Below are positions 20,171-33,120 of a DNA stretch of 64,000 nt, piece after piece. Position 1 is the stretch's first letter, and each line of letters opens with the position of its first letter. The notes under the pieces are model-generated. The model worked only from the letters and a program-made list of their open reading frames with translations, did no database searches and had not been told where the DNA came from. A program made the translations under genes and the position numbers. Source of the DNA: Candidatus Thiothrix sulfatifontis (lineage in GTDB: Bacteria; Pseudomonadota; Gammaproteobacteria; Thiotrichales; Thiotrichaceae); contig CP094685.1 of assembly GCA_022828425.1 (NCBI GenBank), forward strand, positions 1,178,001 to 1,242,000, written 5' to 3'.

Positions 20171-23100
20171 ATGAAAGATTTATTGAACTTTCACAAGAAA
20201 GAGCAGGAAACCCAAGACTTTGATGCCATCAAAGTCAGTTTGGCTTCCCCTGAGGTTATCCGTTCATGGTCGTTTGGCGAAGTCAAAAAGCCTGAAACCA
20301 TTAACTACCGGACATTTAAGCCGGAGCGTGACGGTTTGTTTTGCGCCAAAATTTTTGGCCCAGTCAAAGACTACGAGTGCTTGTGCGGTAAATACAAGCG
20401 TTTGAAACACCGTGGCGTGGTGTGTGAGAAATGCGGCGTTGAAGTGACCCAGACCAAAGTGCGCCGTGACCGCATGGGGCATATCGATCTTGCCAGCCCG
20501 GTTGCGCATATCTGGTTTTTGAAATCATTGCCGTCCCGCATCGGTTTGTTGTTGGACATGACGTTGCGGGATATTGAACGCATTCTGTACTTCGAGACCT
20601 TCGTGGTAACAGAGCCGGGCATGACCACGCTGGAGCGTTCGCAGTTGCTCAGCGATGAAGCTTATCTGGAAGCCATCGAGGAGTTCGGTGACGAATTTGA
20701 AGCCAGCATGGGCGCAGAAGCGATTTTAGAATTGCTGCGTTCCACCGACCTCAAAGAAGAAGTCGCCAGAATGCGCGAAGAGATTGCTGAGACGGGTTCT
20801 GAAACCAAGCTCAAGCGTTTAGGCAAACGTCTGAAATTGATGGAGGCGTTCATCAATTCCGGCAATAAGCCTGAATGGATGATCATGACCGTGCTGCCCG
20901 TGTTGCCGCCCGATTTGCGTCCGCTGGTTCCGCTGGATGGTGGTCGTTTCGCCACTTCCGACCTGAATGATCTGTACCGCCGCGTGATCAACCGTAACAA
21001 CCGTTTGAAGCGTTTGCTGGAGCTGAATGCCCCGGACATTATCGTGCGCAACGAAAAGCGTATGTTGCAAGAGTCGGTGGATGCGTTGCTCGACAACGGG
21101 CGTCGCGGTCGTGCAATCACGGGTTCTAACAAGCGTCCGCTGAAATCGTTGTCAGACATGATCAAGGGTAAGCAAGGCCGTTTCCGTCAGAACTTGTTGG
21201 GTAAGCGGGTCGACTACTCCGGCCGTTCGGTTATCGTGGTTGGCCCTGCGTTGCGTTTGCACCAGTGTGGTCTGCCGAAGAAAATGGCGCTGGAACTGTT
21301 CAAGCCATTCATTTTTGGTAAGTTGCAACGCCGTGGTTTAGCGACCACCATCAAGGCGGCGAAGAAACTGGTCGAGCGTGAAACGGCGGAAGTCTGGGAT
21401 ATTCTCGCGGAAGTCATCCGTGAACATCCGGTCATGCTCAACCGCGCACCGACCTTGCACCGTTTGGGGATTCAGGCGTTCGAGCCGACCCTGATCGAAG
21501 GTAAAGCGATCCAATTGCATCCGCTGGTGTGTTCCGCGTTCAACGCGGACTTCGACGGCGACCAGATGGCGGTACACGTACCGTTGTCACTGGAAGCGCA
21601 GTTGGAAGCGCGTACCCTGATGATGGCGACCAATAACGTCCTGTCACCGGCGAACGGTGAGCCGATCATCGTGCCATCGCAAGACATCGTATTGGGTCTG
21701 TACTACATGACCCGTGATGCGATCAATGCGAAAGGCGAAGGCATGATTTTTGCCGATCCGTTGGAAGTGCAACGTGCTTACGATACCGGCAATGTGTCGC
21801 TCCACGCCAAAGTGAAAGTGCGGATTACCGATAGCCTGAAAGACGAAGACGGTGAATTCATCAAGCGTACTCGCGTGCTGGATACCACGGTCGGGCGTGC
21901 TTTGCTGACTAGCATTATGCCGGAAGGTTTGCCGTTTGAATTGTTCAACACGGTGTTGAAGAAAAAGGCGATTTCCAAGCTGATCAATGAAGCTTACCGT
22001 CGGGTGGGGTTGAAAGCGTCCGTCGTGTTTGCTGACCAATTGATGTATACCGGCTACCGTTACGCGACCCGTGCCGGAGTTTCTTTCTGTGCGGATGACA
22101 TGATGATCCCCGAAAAGAAAGCCGGTTTGTTGGCAGAAGCGGAAGATGCGGTACTGGAAATCCAGAAGCAATTCTCCAGCGGTTTGGTGACACAGGGCGA
22201 ACGTTACAACAAGGTTGTCGACATCTGGGCGAGTACCAATGAAAAAGTCGCGAAAGCGATGATGGAAAAGATTGGTAAGCAGGAAGTCATTGATGCGGAA
22301 GGCAACTTGGTTTACCAAGAATCTTTCAACTCCATTTACATGATGGCGGATTCCGGGGCGCGGGGTTCTGCGGCGCAGATTCGTCAGTTGGCGGGGATGC
22401 GCGGGTTGATGGCAAAACCGGATGGTTCCATCATTGAAACGCCGATTACCTCTAACTTCCGCGAAGGTTTGAACGTCCTGCAATACTTTATCTCGACGCA
22501 CGGTGCGCGGAAAGGTTTGGCGGATACCGCTCTCAAAACCGCGAACTCTGGTTATCTGACGCGGCGTTTGGTCGACGTGGCGCAAGACATGGTGGTCACG
22601 ATTGACGATTGCGGCACAGTGCAAGGCATCAAAATGCGTCCGATCATCGAAGGCGGTGACGTGGTAGAAGCCTTGGCTGAGCGTGTATTGGGTCGTGTGG
22701 TAGCGCAAGATGTTACCCGTGGTGACGAAGTTTTGATTCCCGCCGGTACTTTCCTTGACGAAGCATGGGTCAAGCAAATTGATGCGCTGGCAGTGGATGA
22801 AATCGTGGTACGTTCAGCGATTACCTGCGAAACCCGTTACGGTGTGTGCGCGAAATGCTACGGTCGTGACCTTGCTCGTGGGCATATTGTCAACAAGGGT
22901 GAGGCTGTCGGGGTCATTGCGGCGCAATCCATCGGTGAACCGGGTACTCAGTTGACCATGCGTACCTTCCACATCGGGGGTGCGGCAAGCCGGTCGGCGG
23001 CAGAAAGCAGCATTGCGGTCAAGTCCAGCGGTCAGGTGCATTTGCTCAACGTGAAAACGGTGCGCAACAAAGACGGCAAATTGGTGGTGGTATCGCGTTC

Positions 23101-24361
23101 CGGCGAACTGGGCGTGGTCGATGAAAATGGGCGCGATAAAGAGCGTTACAAGTTGACCTACGGTGCGCTGTTGACGATTGACCATTACGACAAAGTGGTC
23201 GCTGGTCAGGAAGTAGCAACGTGGGATCCGCATACCCACCCGATTATTTCCGAGGTAGCGGGTCAGGTCAGTTTTAGTGACTTCATTGATAATGTCACGG
23301 TGCAGACCAAAGTGGACGAAATGACAGGTTTGTCCTCCATCGAAGTCATGGATCCTAAAAACCGTCCTACCGCCGGTCGTGAATTGCGCCCAACCGTGCG
23401 TTTGCTGGATGAACGCGGCGATAGCGTGTTCTTTGAAGGCACAAAGATTCCAGTGCAATACCCCTTGCCTGCGGGCGCCATCGTGAGTTCCACCAACGGT
23501 GCAACCGTACAGGTCGGTGAGGTTGTGGCACGTCTGCCGCAAGCATCCTCTAAAACACGTGACATCACGGGTGGTTTGCCACGGGTTGCGGACTTGTTTG
23601 AAGCACGTAAGCCAAAAGATGGCGCGATTCTGGCAGAAAAAACCGGCACAATCTCCTTCGGTAAAGAAACCAAAGGCAAGCAGCGTGTCATTATCACCGG
23701 CGAAGACGGTGAGCATTACGAAGAACTGATTCCGAAGTGGCGTAATCTGGATGTGTTCGAAGGTGAGAAACTCAACCGTGGTGAGGTAATCGCCGACGGT
23801 GAGCCGAATCCGCATGACATTCTGCGCTTGTTGGGTGCGACTGCACTGGCGGAATACCAAGCGCGTGAAATTCAAGCTGTTTACCGTTTGCAGGGTGTAA
23901 AAATCAACGACAAACACATCGAGGTCATTGTGCGTCAGATGATGCGCAAGGTTGACGTGATTGATCCGGGTGATAGCAAATTCCTGCGCGGCGAACAAAC
24001 CGACTACTGGCGCGTGGTGGAAGAAAACAAACGTTTGGATCAAGAAGGCAAGCTCAAAATCGTTTACGAGCGGCTGCTGATGGGCATTACCAAAGCATCC
24101 TTGGTAACGGACTCCTTTGTGTCGGCGGCGTCCTTCCAAGAGACCACACGGGTTCTGACTGAGGCTGCGGTACGCGGTGCGCGTGATGAGTTGCGCGGCT
24201 TGAAAGAAAACGTCATTGTGGGGCGTTTGATTCCGGCGGGTACGGGCTTGGCCTACCATGACGATCGCCGTAGCCAGCGCAATGAATTCGCTTATGAACG
24301 TCCGGTATCCACTGAAACCATTAGCTTCGGTGAGCCGTTGGACATGGGTTCAGACGATTAA
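20171..24361 (+). CDS. rpoC: RNA polymerase beta-prime subunit
   Basis: A 1396-residue beta-prime subunit. The first zinc site lies at CLCGKYKR (C70, C72) and CEKCG. The catalytic magnesium motif [12 protein letters not shown] places the three aspartates at 460, 462 and 464, exactly the E. coli numbering. A second zinc site ([15 protein letters not shown]) and the trigger-loop region ([17 protein letters not shown]) follow. ATG 20171 is chosen over an in-frame TTG two codons earlier because an AGGA site fits it better and it gives the family-typical MKDLLNFHK. Confidence 0.98.
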   Translation: MKDLLNFHKKEQETQDFDAIKVSLASPEVIRSWSFGEVKKPETINYRTFKPERDGLFCAKIFGPVKDYECLCGKYKRLKHRGVVCEKCGVEVTQTKVRRDRMGHIDLASPVAHIWFLKSLPSRIGLLLDMTLRDIERILYFETFVVTEPGMTTLERSQLLSDEAYLEAIEEFGDEFEASMGAEAILELLRSTDLKEEVARMREEIAETGSETKLKRLGKRLKLMEAFINSGNKPEWMIMTVLPVLPPDLRPLVPLDGGRFATSDLNDLYRRVINRNNRLKRLLELNAPDIIVRNEKRMLQESVDALLDNGRRGRAITGSNKRPLKSLSDMIKGKQGRFRQNLLGKRVDYSGRSVIVVGPALRLHQCGLPKKMALELFKPFIFGKLQRRGLATTIKAAKKLVERETAEVWDILAEVIREHPVMLNRAPTLHRLGIQAFEPTLIEGKAIQLHPLVCSAFNADFDGDQMAVHVPLSLEAQLEARTLMMATNNVLSPANGEPIIVPSQDIVLGLYYMTRDAINAKGEGMIFADPLEVQRAYDTGNVSLHAKVKVRITDSLKDEDGEFIKRTRVLDTTVGRALLTSIMPEGLPFELFNTVLKKKAISKLINEAYRRVGLKASVVFADQLMYTGYRYATRAGVSFCADDMMIPEKKAGLLAEAEDAVLEIQKQFSSGLVTQGERYNKVVDIWASTNEKVAKAMMEKIGKQEVIDAEGNLVYQESFNSIYMMADSGARGSAAQIRQLAGMRGLMAKPDGSIIETPITSNFREGLNVLQYFISTHGARKGLADTALKTANSGYLTRRLVDVAQDMVVTIDDCGTVQGIKMRPIIEGGDVVEALAERVLGRVVAQDVTRGDEVLIPAGTFLDEAWVKQIDALAVDEIVVRSAITCETRYGVCAKCYGRDLARGHIVNKGEAVGVIAAQSIGEPGTQLTMRTFHIGGAASRSAAESSIAVKSSGQVHLLNVKTVRNKDGKLVVVSRSGELGVVDENGRDKERYKLTYGALLTIDHYDKVVAGQEVATWDPHTHPIISEVAGQVSFSDFIDNVTVQTKVDEMTGLSSIEVMDPKNRPTAGRELRPTVRLLDERGDSVFFEGTKIPVQYPLPAGAIVSSTNGATVQVGEVVARLPQASSKTRDITGGLPRVADLFEARKPKDGAILAEKTGTISFGKETKGKQRVIITGEDGEHYEELIPKWRNLDVFEGEKLNRGEVIADGEPNPHDILRLLGATALAEYQAREIQAVYRLQGVKINDKHIEVIVRQMMRKVDVIDPGDSKFLRGEQTDYWRVVEENKRLDQEGKLKIVYERLLMGITKASLVTDSFVSAASFQETTRVLTEAAVRGARDELRGLKENVIVGRLIPAGTGLAYHDDRRSQRNEFAYERPVSTETISFGEPLDMGSDD

Positions 24362-24391
24362 TCTTAGTTGAAGACGTAACAATCGAGAAAA

Positions 24392-24407
24392 CCTCCTTGA
24401 CAGGAGG
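24392..24407 (+). terminator. Hairpin behind rpoC, overlapping the str promoter
   Basis: CCTCCT - TGAC - AGGAGG is a perfect six-pair stem with a four-base loop, followed by CTTTCC. It is a reasonable weak terminator for rpoBC. Its loop and flanking bases contain the -35 element of the promoter that drives rpsL. Confidence 0.5.
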
Positions 24408-24425
24408 CTTTCCGATCCCTAGAAT
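24397..24425 (+). promoter_or_regulatory. Strong sigma70-type promoter of the str operon
   Basis: A perfect TTGACA (24397-24402), a 17-base spacer and TAGAAT (24420-24425), one mismatch from TATAAT. It lies 98 bases upstream of rpsL. A six-pair hairpin, AGACCG / CGGTCT at 24441-24457, lies in the resulting leader and could take part in control by S7 or in attenuation. Confidence 0.8.
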
Positions 24426-24523
24426 CTTGCCTCCTTAAGTAGACCGATTTCCGGTCTAACTTCTTTATGGGGACAAGGCAAGCCAAGCAGATTCCTCGTG
24501 ATTCCAGGAGATAATTTCAGGAT

Positions 24524-24898
24524 ATGGCAACAGTAAACCAATTGGTGCGTAAACCGCGCCAAAGCAAAGTAGAGAAAAGCAAGGTGCCAGCGCTAGAGGC
24601 TTGTCCGCAGCGCCGTGGTGTTTGCACCCGTGTTTATACAACCACGCCTAAAAAGCCGAACTCCGCTATGCGTAAGGTTGCTCGTGTGCGTCTGACCAAT
24701 GGTTTTGAAGTCACCAGTTATATCGGTGGTGAAGGCCATAATCTCCAGGAACACTCGGTTGTACTGATTCGCGGCGGTCGTGTAAAAGACCTTCCGGGTG
24801 TTCGTTACCACACCGTTCGTGGTAGTTTGGATACACAGGGTGTCAAAAACCGTAAACAGGCTCGTTCCAAGTACGGCACGAAGCGTCCTAAGAAGTAA
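24524..24898 (+). CDS. rpsL: 30S ribosomal protein S12
   Basis: A 124-residue S12 of the decoding centre. The loop [18 protein letters not shown] carries lysines at 43 and 44, the wild-type residues at the main streptomycin-resistance site. The second loop, [14 protein letters not shown], is also wild type. It is the first gene of the str operon, behind a strong promoter and a structured leader. Confidence 0.98.
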   Translation: MATVNQLVRKPRQSKVEKSKVPALEACPQRRGVCTRVYTTTPKKPNSAMRKVARVRLTNGFEVTSYIGGEGHNLQEHSVVLIRGGRVKDLPGVRYHTVRGSLDTQGVKNRKQARSKYGTKRPKK

Positions 24899-24914
24899 TT
24901 CACTGGTGATATGA

Positions 24915-25388
<474 letters not shown>

Positions 25389-25406
25389 TGATAAGAGTGA
25401 CCATCA

Positions 25407-27512
<2,106 letters not shown>

Positions 27513-27545
27513 CGATGCTTTTGTGTGTCGGTACTGTTTGCATTT

Positions 27546-27629
27546 GAAATGAAAGACGGTCTGCGTTTTGCGATCCGTGAAGGTGTTGATACTGTCAGCA
27601 CCGATGTTGTTGCTAAAATTATTGAGTAA
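27546..27629 (+). pseudogene. Remnant of the 3-prime end of a second tuf gene (tufA)
   Basis: In the frame ending with TAA at 27627-27629 the translation from ATG 27549 is [12 protein letters not shown], then VDTVSTD, then VVAKIIE. It matches the last 26 residues of the complete EF-Tu at 11175-12365 ([12 protein letters not shown] ... VVAKIIA) at 19 of 26 positions, with the same stop codon. The rest of the gene is absent. The spot between fusA and rpsJ is exactly where tufA lies in most gammaproteobacteria. The 3-prime tail overlaps the spacing region upstream of rpsJ, which may be why it is retained. Confidence 0.88.
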
Positions 27630-27634
27630 TAGTT

Positions 27635-27946
27635 ATGTCTGATCAAAGAATCCGTATTCGCCTGAAAGCATTCGATCATCGCTTAATTGATCGTTCTGCG
27701 ACTGAGATCGTTGAAACAGCTAAGCGGACGGGTGCGCGTGTCAAAGGGCCAATTCCTTTGCCTACACGTATCGAGCGTTACACCATTCTGGTTTCCCCGC
27801 ACGTTGATAAAGACGCGCGTGACCAGTATGAGATCCGTACTTACAAGCGTCTGATGGATATTATTGATCCGACTGACAAGACTGTTGATGCTCTGATGAA
27901 GCTGGATTTGGCTGCGGGCGTTGATGTACAAATCAAGCTTAACTGA
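27635..27946 (+). CDS. rpsJ: 30S ribosomal protein S10 (NusE)
   Basis: A 103-residue S10, a part of the 30S head and also a partner of NusB and NusG. It has [13 protein letters not shown] at the N-terminus and [19 protein letters not shown] in the middle. It begins five bases after the tuf-remnant stop with only a weak GAG as ribosome binding site, so it may depend on translation or transcription reading through from fusA. No clear S10 leader precedes it. A promoter and a palindrome separate it from rplC. Confidence 0.97.
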   Translation: MSDQRIRIRLKAFDHRLIDRSATEIVETAKRTGARVKGPIPLPTRIERYTILVSPHVDKDARDQYEIRTYKRLMDIIDPTDKTVDALMKLDLAAGVDVQIKLN

Positions 27947-27961
27947 TTTGTAAAAAAAGAC

Positions 27962-27989
27962 TTAACGGCAGAGATTTTTCTGCTATAAT
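27962..27989 (+). promoter_or_regulatory. Extended -10 promoter between rpsJ and rplC
   Basis: A perfect TATAAT at 27984-27989 preceded by TGC forms an extended -10. TTAACG at 27962-27967 is a four-of-six -35 with a 16-base spacer. It lies about 100 bases upstream of rplC and directly ahead of the palindrome at 28004-28023. Confidence 0.65.
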
Positions 27990-28003
27990 GCGCGGCTTTC
28001 CAC

Positions 28004-28031
28004 GGCTCGACCTAGGTCGAGCCGAGTTTTT
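28004..28031 (+). terminator. Perfect palindrome with T-run in the rplC leader
   Basis: GGCTCGACCTAGGTCGAGCC is a perfect 20-base palindrome, able to form an eight-pair stem with a CTAG loop, followed by GAG and TTTTT. It looks like an intrinsic terminator or attenuator placed about 10 bases after the predicted start point of the promoter at 27962-27989. Confidence 0.65.
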
Positions 28032-28084
28032 CTAAAAGACAGAATGAAAGTTGCTCGGTGTGAGTAATTCGAAGAGGTATGCAA

Positions 28085-28717
28085 ATGGCTATCGGTCTGC
28101 TGGGTCGCAAAGTAGGTATGACCCGGATATACGGTGAAGATGGAGGTTCAACCCCCGTCACTGTGCTTGAGATTGCGGCAAACCGCGTGTCACAAGTCAA
28201 GACGGTAGAAACAGATGGTTACAATGCCATCCAGTTATCTACAGGTGAGAAAAAATCTTCCCGCGTTTCCAAATCGGAAGCTGGTCATTTTGCCAAGGCG
28301 AGCGTGCCTGCTGGTACCAATGTTCGTGAGTCGCGCATTGATGATGCGTCAGGCTACGAACTGGGTGCTGAGTTGGCAGTCAGCATGTTTGAAGCAGGTC
28401 AAATGGTTGATGTGACTGGCGTTAGCAAGGGTAAAGGCTTTGCTGGTGTTTTGAAGCGTCACCATTTTGCTGGTCAAGACCGCACGCATGGTAACTCTTT
28501 GTCGCACCGAGTTCCGGGTTCCATTGGTCAGAACCAAACGCCAGGCCGGGTATTCCCAGGCAAAAAAATGGCTGGTCATATGGGTGCTGTACAGCGTACT
28601 GCCCAGAATCTGCAAGTGGTACGTGTAGACGCTGAGCGCAATCTGTTGTTGGTTAAGGGTGCTGTTCCAGGCGCTACTAACGGCGATGTGGTTGTCAAGC
28701 TGTCGGTCAAGGCATAA
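28085..28717 (+). CDS. rplC: 50S ribosomal protein L3
   Basis: A 210-residue L3 that helps nucleate 50S assembly and reaches the peptidyl transferase centre. The N-terminal [16 protein letters not shown] and the extended loop [20 protein letters not shown] are typical. ATG 28085 is chosen over ATG 28079, because GAGG at 28074-28077 lies seven bases from the former and only one from the latter. It is the first gene behind the internal promoter and palindrome. Confidence 0.97.
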   Translation: MAIGLLGRKVGMTRIYGEDGGSTPVTVLEIAANRVSQVKTVETDGYNAIQLSTGEKKSSRVSKSEAGHFAKASVPAGTNVRESRIDDASGYELGAELAVSMFEAGQMVDVTGVSKGKGFAGVLKRHHFAGQDRTHGNSLSHRVPGSIGQNQTPGRVFPGKKMAGHMGAVQRTAQNLQVVRVDAERNLLLVKGAVPGATNGDVVVKLSVKA

Positions 28718-28728
28718 AGGTGGCAGCA

Positions 28729-29331
28729 ATGGAATTACAGATTGCAAATGGTGGCTCGGTCGCAGTAAGCGACGAGATTTTTGCACGCGAATTTAACGAA
28801 GGTTTGGTGCATCAGGCGGTTGTTGCTTATATGGCAGCGGGTCGTGCTGGTACTAAAGCGCAGAAAACCCGTTCAGATGTGAGCGGTGGTGGCTGCAAGC
28901 CTTTTAAACAGAAAGGTACTGGTCGTGCGCGTGCGGGTAGTATTCGTAGCCCGTTGTGGCGCACAGGTGGTAAGTCTTTTGCAGCGCGTCCGCGTGATTT
29001 TACGCAGAAGCTGAATAAAAAAATGTACCGTGCAGCCATGCGTGCCATCTTCTCTGAGCTAGTGCGTCAGGAGCGTTTCGTGGTGGTAGATTCATTCAAC
29101 ATTGAAGAGCCTAAAACCAAGTTAATGCTGGCAAAGCTGAAAGAGTATGGTTCCAACGACGTGTTGCTGGTGTCTGATGTGGATGATGTTAATGTGTTGC
29201 TTTCTGCTCGTAACATTCCTCACTGTGAAGTGGCGACTGTTGCTGGTTTGAATCCAGTTAGCTTGGTAGGCCACCAAAAAGTTGTGGTGACTACTGGCGC
29301 AGTAAGCAAAATTCAGGAGTGGCTGGCATGA
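28729..29331 (+). CDS. rplD: 50S ribosomal protein L4
   Basis: A 200-residue L4 lining the exit tunnel, with the extended-loop block [18 protein letters not shown]. In E. coli it represses the S10 operon by a leader upstream of rpsJ; here a leader hairpin lies instead ahead of rplC. ATG 28729 is preferred over an upstream in-frame GTG because AAGG (28717-28720) is eight bases ahead and MEL is the usual N-terminus. Its stop overlaps the rplW start as ATGA. Confidence 0.97.
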   Translation: MELQIANGGSVAVSDEIFAREFNEGLVHQAVVAYMAAGRAGTKAQKTRSDVSGGGCKPFKQKGTGRARAGSIRSPLWRTGGKSFAARPRDFTQKLNKKMYRAAMRAIFSELVRQERFVVVDSFNIEEPKTKLMLAKLKEYGSNDVLLVSDVDDVNVLLSARNIPHCEVATVAGLNPVSLVGHQKVVVTTGAVSKIQEWLA

Positions 29332-29621
29332 GTATGGAACGTCTCTATCATGTTTTGGTTGCGCCACGGGTAACGGAAAAAACTGTCCGTGCTACTGAAA
29401 AAGCAAACCAGTACGTGTTTAAGGTTGCCAAAACAGCAACTAAACAAGAAATTAAGGATGCTGTCGAGACTTTATTTGAAGTCAAAGTTGATCAGGTTCG
29501 TACCATCAATGTAAAAGGCAAGCAAAAGAATTTTGGACGTCGCGCCGGTCATCGTAGCGATTGGAAAAAGGCTTATGTGAGCCTGTCCGAAGGTTTTTCT
29601 TTGGATGCGGCAGTAGAATAA
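29328..29621 (+). CDS. rplW: 50S ribosomal protein L23
   Basis: A 97-residue L23 at the tunnel exit, docking site for trigger factor and [18 protein letters not shown] and [13 protein letters not shown] are typical. ATG 29328 overlaps the rplD stop (ATGA), implying coupled translation. A second ATG six bases on is possible. Confidence 0.95.
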   Translation: MSMERLYHVLVAPRVTEKTVRATEKANQYVFKVAKTATKQEIKDAVETLFEVKVDQVRTINVKGKQKNFGRRAGHRSDWKKAYVSLSEGFSLDAAVE

Positions 29622-29635
29622 GGCAAGGGTGAATC

Positions 29636-30463
29636 ATGGCAGTCGTTAAGGCAAAACCAACCTCCCCAGGGCGTCGCTTCCAGGTTAAGGTTGTTAATAA
29701 AGAATTACACAAGGGCGAACCTTGTAAGAGCTTGTTGGAAAATAAGCGTAAAAGTGGCGGTCGTAACAACACTGGTCGCATTACTGTTCGTCATGTGGGT
29801 GGTGGTCATCGTCAACACTACCGTCTCGTTGATTTTAAGCGTCGTAAAGATGATATTCCAGCGCGTGTTGAGCGTTTGGAGTATGACCCTAACCGTAGCG
29901 CCAATATTGCATTGTTGTTGTACGCTGATGGTGAGCGCCGTTACATTATTGCTCCGAAAGGCTTGAGTGCTGATGCAGAAGTTGTTTCTGGTGTTCATGC
30001 GCCGATTGCTGTCGGTAACTGCCTGCCAATGCGGAATATTCCGGTCGGTAGTGTGATCCACTGCATTGAAATGAAAGTAGGCAAGGGTGCGCAATTAGCG
30101 CGTAGTGCTGGTGCTTCTGCTCAATTGGTGGCGCGTGAAGGTGCTTATGCCACCATTCGTTTGCGTTCAGGTGAAATGCGTAAAGTTCCGATTGACTGCC
30201 GCGCAACCATTGGTGAAGTCGGTAATTCCGAACATGCCTTGATTAAGCTGGGTAAAGCGGGTGCAAAGCGCTGGCGCGGTGTCCGTCCTACCGTTCGTGG
30301 TGTGGTTATGAACCCAGTAGACCATCCACACGGTGGTGGTGAGGGTCGTACCTCTGGTGGTCGTCACCCTGTTACTCCTTGGGGTGTTCCAACCAAGGGT
30401 TACAAGACTCGTAGCAACAAACGTACTGACAATATGATTGTCCGTCGCCGGAACAAGAAGTAA
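29636..30463 (+). CDS. rplB: 50S ribosomal protein L2
   Basis: A 275-residue L2, a core rRNA-binding protein needed for subunit joining and peptidyl transferase activity. The signature [17 protein letters not shown] near residue 225 carries the conserved histidine (HPHGGGEG). The N-terminal segment [13 protein letters not shown] is typical. It is the fourth gene from rplC in the S10 cluster. Confidence 0.98.
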   Translation: MAVVKAKPTSPGRRFQVKVVNKELHKGEPCKSLLENKRKSGGRNNTGRITVRHVGGGHRQHYRLVDFKRRKDDIPARVERLEYDPNRSANIALLLYADGERRYIIAPKGLSADAEVVSGVHAPIAVGNCLPMRNIPVGSVIHCIEMKVGKGAQLARSAGASAQLVAREGAYATIRLRSGEMRKVPIDCRATIGEVGNSEHALIKLGKAGAKRWRGVRPTVRGVVMNPVDHPHGGGEGRTSGGRHPVTPWGVPTKGYKTRSNKRTDNMIVRRRNKK

Positions 30464-30475
30464 GAGGATTACACA

Positions 30476-30748
30476 GTGCCACGTTCACTCAAAAAAGGCC
30501 CTTTCGTTGACCATCACCTGATGAAGAAGATTGAAACTGCTAAAGCGGCTAACGATCGTCGTCCAATCAAAACATGGTCGCGCCGCTCCATGATCCTGCC
30601 CGAATTCATCGGCTTGACTGTGGCAGTACATAATGGCAAGCAGCATATTCCGGTGCTGGTTAATGAAAATATGGTAGGCCATAAGTTGGGTGAGTTTGCA
30701 CTGACCCGCTCTTATCGTGGTCACGTTGCCGACAAAAAGTCGAAGTAA
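30476..30748 (+). CDS. rpsS: 30S ribosomal protein S19
   Basis: A 90-residue S19 of the 30S head. It begins [17 protein letters not shown] and contains the signature [23 protein letters not shown], given here in outline only. The start is GTG with AGAGGA upstream. It is nine bases ahead of rplV. Confidence 0.97.
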   Translation: MPRSLKKGPFVDHHLMKKIETAKAANDRRPIKTWSRRSMILPEFIGLTVAVHNGKQHIPVLVNENMVGHKLGEFALTRSYRGHVADKKSK

Positions 30749-30757
30749 GAGGTCGAA

Positions 30758-31090
30758 ATGGAAGTTGCTGCAAAATTGCGTTTCGCACGCATTTCACCTC
30801 AGAAGTGCCGACTGGTCGCTGATCAGATTCGTGGGCTGCCGGTGGATAAGGCACTGAATATTCTGGCGTTTAGCCCGAAAAAAGGTGCGGCGATGTTGAA
30901 GAAAGTTCTGGAGTCTGCGATTGCTAACGCTGAACACAATGACGGTGCTGATGTGGACGAATTGTGCATTAAGAGTGTATTCGTTGATCAAGGTCCAACC
31001 ATGAAGCGTATCATGCCGCGTGCTAAAGGTCGTGCTAACCGCATCCTTAAGCGTACCAGTCACATTACCGTCGCTGTAGGCGAGAAGTAA
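30758..31090 (+). CDS. rplV: 50S ribosomal protein L22
   Basis: A 110-residue L22 whose hairpin lines the exit tunnel. [20 protein letters not shown] and the C-terminal [17 protein letters not shown] are intact; no tunnel-hairpin deletion of the macrolide-resistance kind is seen. GAGG precedes the ATG. Confidence 0.97.
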   Translation: MEVAAKLRFARISPQKCRLVADQIRGLPVDKALNILAFSPKKGAAMLKKVLESAIANAEHNDGADVDELCIKSVFVDQGPTMKRIMPRAKGRANRILKRTSHITVAVGEK

Positions 31091-31098
31091 GGTTTAGT

Positions 31099-31806
31099 AT
31101 GGGTCAGAAAGTAAATCCAACCGGCATTCGTCTTGGTATCGCCACCGACTGGCGCTCTAAGTGGTACGCTGAAGGCAAGGACTATGCCGACTTCCTGTTT
31201 AAAGATTTGGAAGTGCGCACATTCTTGAAGAAAAGACTGAAAGAAGCTTCAGTTAGCCGTATTCAAATTGAGCGTCCCGCAAAGTCTGCTTTTATCACCA
31301 TTCACACCGCGCGTCCGGGTGTTGTTATTGGTAAGAAAGGCGAAGATATTGAGAAGCTGCGTGCAGAAACAGCCGCTAAGCTGGGCTTGCACATCAACAA
31401 TGTGAAGCTGAATATCGAAGAAATTCGTAAGCCTGAATTGGACTCCCAATTGGTGGCAGAGAGCATTGCCAGCCAGCTTGAACGTCGTATCATGTTCCGT
31501 CGTGCTGCTAAGCGTGCAGTGGCGAACGCGATGCGTCTGGGTGCGTTGGGTATCAAAGTTTGTGTGGCAGGCCGTTTGAACGGTGCGGAAATTGCGCGGA
31601 CTGAGTTTTTCCGCGAAGGTCGTGTACCATTGCATACCCTGCGCGCTGACATTGACTACGCAACTGCCGAAGCGCTAACCACCTATGGAATCATCGGTGT
31701 CAAGGTTTGGATCTACAAGGGCGAAGTCTTCGACCTGGAACAGAAACAGCAATCTAGCCAAAACCAAGGTCAACAAAACCAAGGTCAAGGCAGAAAGAAG
31801 AAGTGA
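31099..31806 (+). CDS. rpsC: 30S ribosomal protein S3
   Basis: A 235-residue S3 of the mRNA entry channel. It has [14 protein letters not shown], the KH-domain GxxG region [16 protein letters not shown], and [20 protein letters not shown]. The C-terminal tail is glutamine-rich ([12 protein letters not shown], then a lysine end), a low-complexity extension beyond the structured domain. Its gap to rplP is 12 bases. Confidence 0.98.
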   Translation: MGQKVNPTGIRLGIATDWRSKWYAEGKDYADFLFKDLEVRTFLKKRLKEASVSRIQIERPAKSAFITIHTARPGVVIGKKGEDIEKLRAETAAKLGLHINNVKLNIEEIRKPELDSQLVAESIASQLERRIMFRRAAKRAVANAMRLGALGIKVCVAGRLNGAEIARTEFFREGRVPLHTLRADIDYATAEALTTYGIIGVKVWIYKGEVFDLEQKQQSSQNQGQQNQGQGRKKK

Positions 31807-31818
31807 TAGAGGTTTGAG

Positions 31819-32232
31819 ATGTTACAACCCAAGAGAACCAAATTCCGCAAACAGATGAAAGGCCGCAACCGTGGTCTAGCATTAGCGGGCAGCAAAGTTA
31901 GCTTCGGCGACTTCGGGCTGAAAACGGTAGAGCGCGGTCGCTTGACAGCGCGTCAAATTGAATCGGCACGTCGTGCCATCAATCGTTATGTCCGTCGTGG
32001 CGGTAAAATCTGGATTCGCGTGTTCCCGGACAAGCCAATCAGCAAAAAACCGTTGGAAGTTCGTCAAGGTAAAGGTAAAGGGAACGTTGAATACTGGGTG
32101 GCACTGGTTCAGCCCGGCAAGGTTCTCTACGAAATTGAAGGTGTGGCAGAAGAAATTGCACGTGAGGCTTTCCGTCTTGCTTCTGCAAAACTGCCGGTTA
32201 AGACTACATTTGTTTCCCGTCAGGTGATGTGA
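31819..32232 (+). CDS. rplP: 50S ribosomal protein L16
   Basis: A 137-residue L16 near the A site and central protuberance. It begins [19 protein letters not shown], and the internal segment [20 protein letters not shown] is conserved. Its TGA is joined to the rpmC start (TGATG). Confidence 0.98.
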   Translation: MLQPKRTKFRKQMKGRNRGLALAGSKVSFGDFGLKTVERGRLTARQIESARRAINRYVRRGGKIWIRVFPDKPISKKPLEVRQGKGKGNVEYWVALVQPGKVLYEIEGVAEEIAREAFRLASAKLPVKTTFVSRQVM

Positions 32233-32429
32233 TGAACGCAGCAGAACTTAAGCAAAAATCAGCTACTGAGCTCAAAACTGAGCTGGTAGAAAACCTGAAG
32301 GAGCAGTTTAAGCTGCGTATGCAAAAAGCCGCTGGCCAGTTATCACGTCCTTCCGAAGTGAAGCGTGTGCGTCGTCAGATTGCCCGTATCAAGACAGTGC
32401 TTGCACAAAAGCAAGTGGCAGGTGAATAA
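32232..32429 (+). CDS. rpmC: 50S ribosomal protein L29
   Basis: A 65-residue helical-hairpin protein at the tunnel exit beside L23. The segment [20 protein letters not shown] is typical. ATG 32232 overlaps the rplP stop by one base; an in-frame GTG one codon earlier is less likely. It is followed by rpsQ after two bases. Confidence 0.95.
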   Translation: MNAAELKQKSATELKTELVENLKEQFKLRMQKAAGQLSRPSEVKRVRRQIARIKTVLAQKQVAGE

Positions 32430-32431
32430 CG

Positions 32432-32707
32432 ATGACTGTTAGCGAAGAAGCAAAAGTTGAACGCAGCCTGATGGGTCGTGTAGTCAGTAACAAGATGGAC
32501 AAGTCAATCGTGGTGCTGATGGAACGTCAAGTAAAGCACCCAATGTACGGTAAGTTCATTAAGCGTTCTAAAAAATACCATGTTCACGACGAAAACAATG
32601 AATGTCGTGAAGGTGATACCGTAATGTTCAAGGAATGCCGTCCTTTGTCTAAAACAAAGCACTGGACCTTGATCAAAGTTGTTGAACGCGCCCCAGGCCA
32701 AGCATAA
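32432..32707 (+). CDS. rpsQ: 30S ribosomal protein S17
   Basis: A 91-residue OB-fold protein that binds 16S rRNA early in assembly. [17 protein letters not shown] and [16 protein letters not shown] are typical S17 segments, with [11 protein letters not shown] at the end of the fold. It is last in the S10 operon as classically defined. Confidence 0.97.
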   Translation: MTVSEEAKVERSLMGRVVSNKMDKSIVVLMERQVKHPMYGKFIKRSKKYHVHDENNECREGDTVMFKECRPLSKTKHWTLIKVVERAPGQA

Positions 32708-32723
32708 GGGACGGAGAACGTAA

Positions 32724-33092
32724 ATGATCCAGATGCAATCCATTCTGCAAGTTGCAGATAACAGTGGTGCCAAACGAGTTATGTGCATCAAAGTTCTGGG
32801 CGGTTCTCATCGTCGTTATGCAGGCATTGGTGACATCATCAAAGTCAGCATTAAAGATGCGATTCCGCGCGGTAAAGTTAAGAAGGGCGACGTTTACAAC
32901 GCTGTCATCGTGCGTACTGCTCACGGTGTGCGTCGTAATGACGGCTCTAAGATTCGTTTTGATGGTAACGCCGCTGTCTTGCTGAATAATAAGCTTGACC
33001 CCATCGGCACACGTATTTTTGGGCCTGTCACTCGCGAATTGCGTGGTGAAAAGTTCATGAAGATTATTTCTCTGGCACCTGAAGTGCTGTAA
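32724..33092 (+). CDS. rplN: 50S ribosomal protein L14
   Basis: A 122-residue L14, a subunit-bridge protein and the first gene of the classical spc operon. It begins [18 protein letters not shown] and has [16 protein letters not shown] and [24 protein letters not shown] stands upstream. I see no separate spc promoter in the 16-base gap after rpsQ. Confidence 0.98.
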   Translation: MIQMQSILQVADNSGAKRVMCIKVLGGSHRRYAGIGDIIKVSIKDAIPRGKVKKGDVYNAVIVRTAHGVRRNDGSKIRFDGNAAVLLNNKLDPIGTRIFGPVTRELRGEKFMKIISLAPEVL

Positions 33093-33120
33093 GACTGCAA
33101 CGACAGAAGTAGGTGACGAA

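Noticed and set aside
22814..24259. A 481-codon open frame on the minus strand opposite rpoC
   Set aside because: It lies wholly inside rpoC, its residue composition (Thr, Asn, His, Arg-rich) is that of an antisense shadow, and no family motif is seen.
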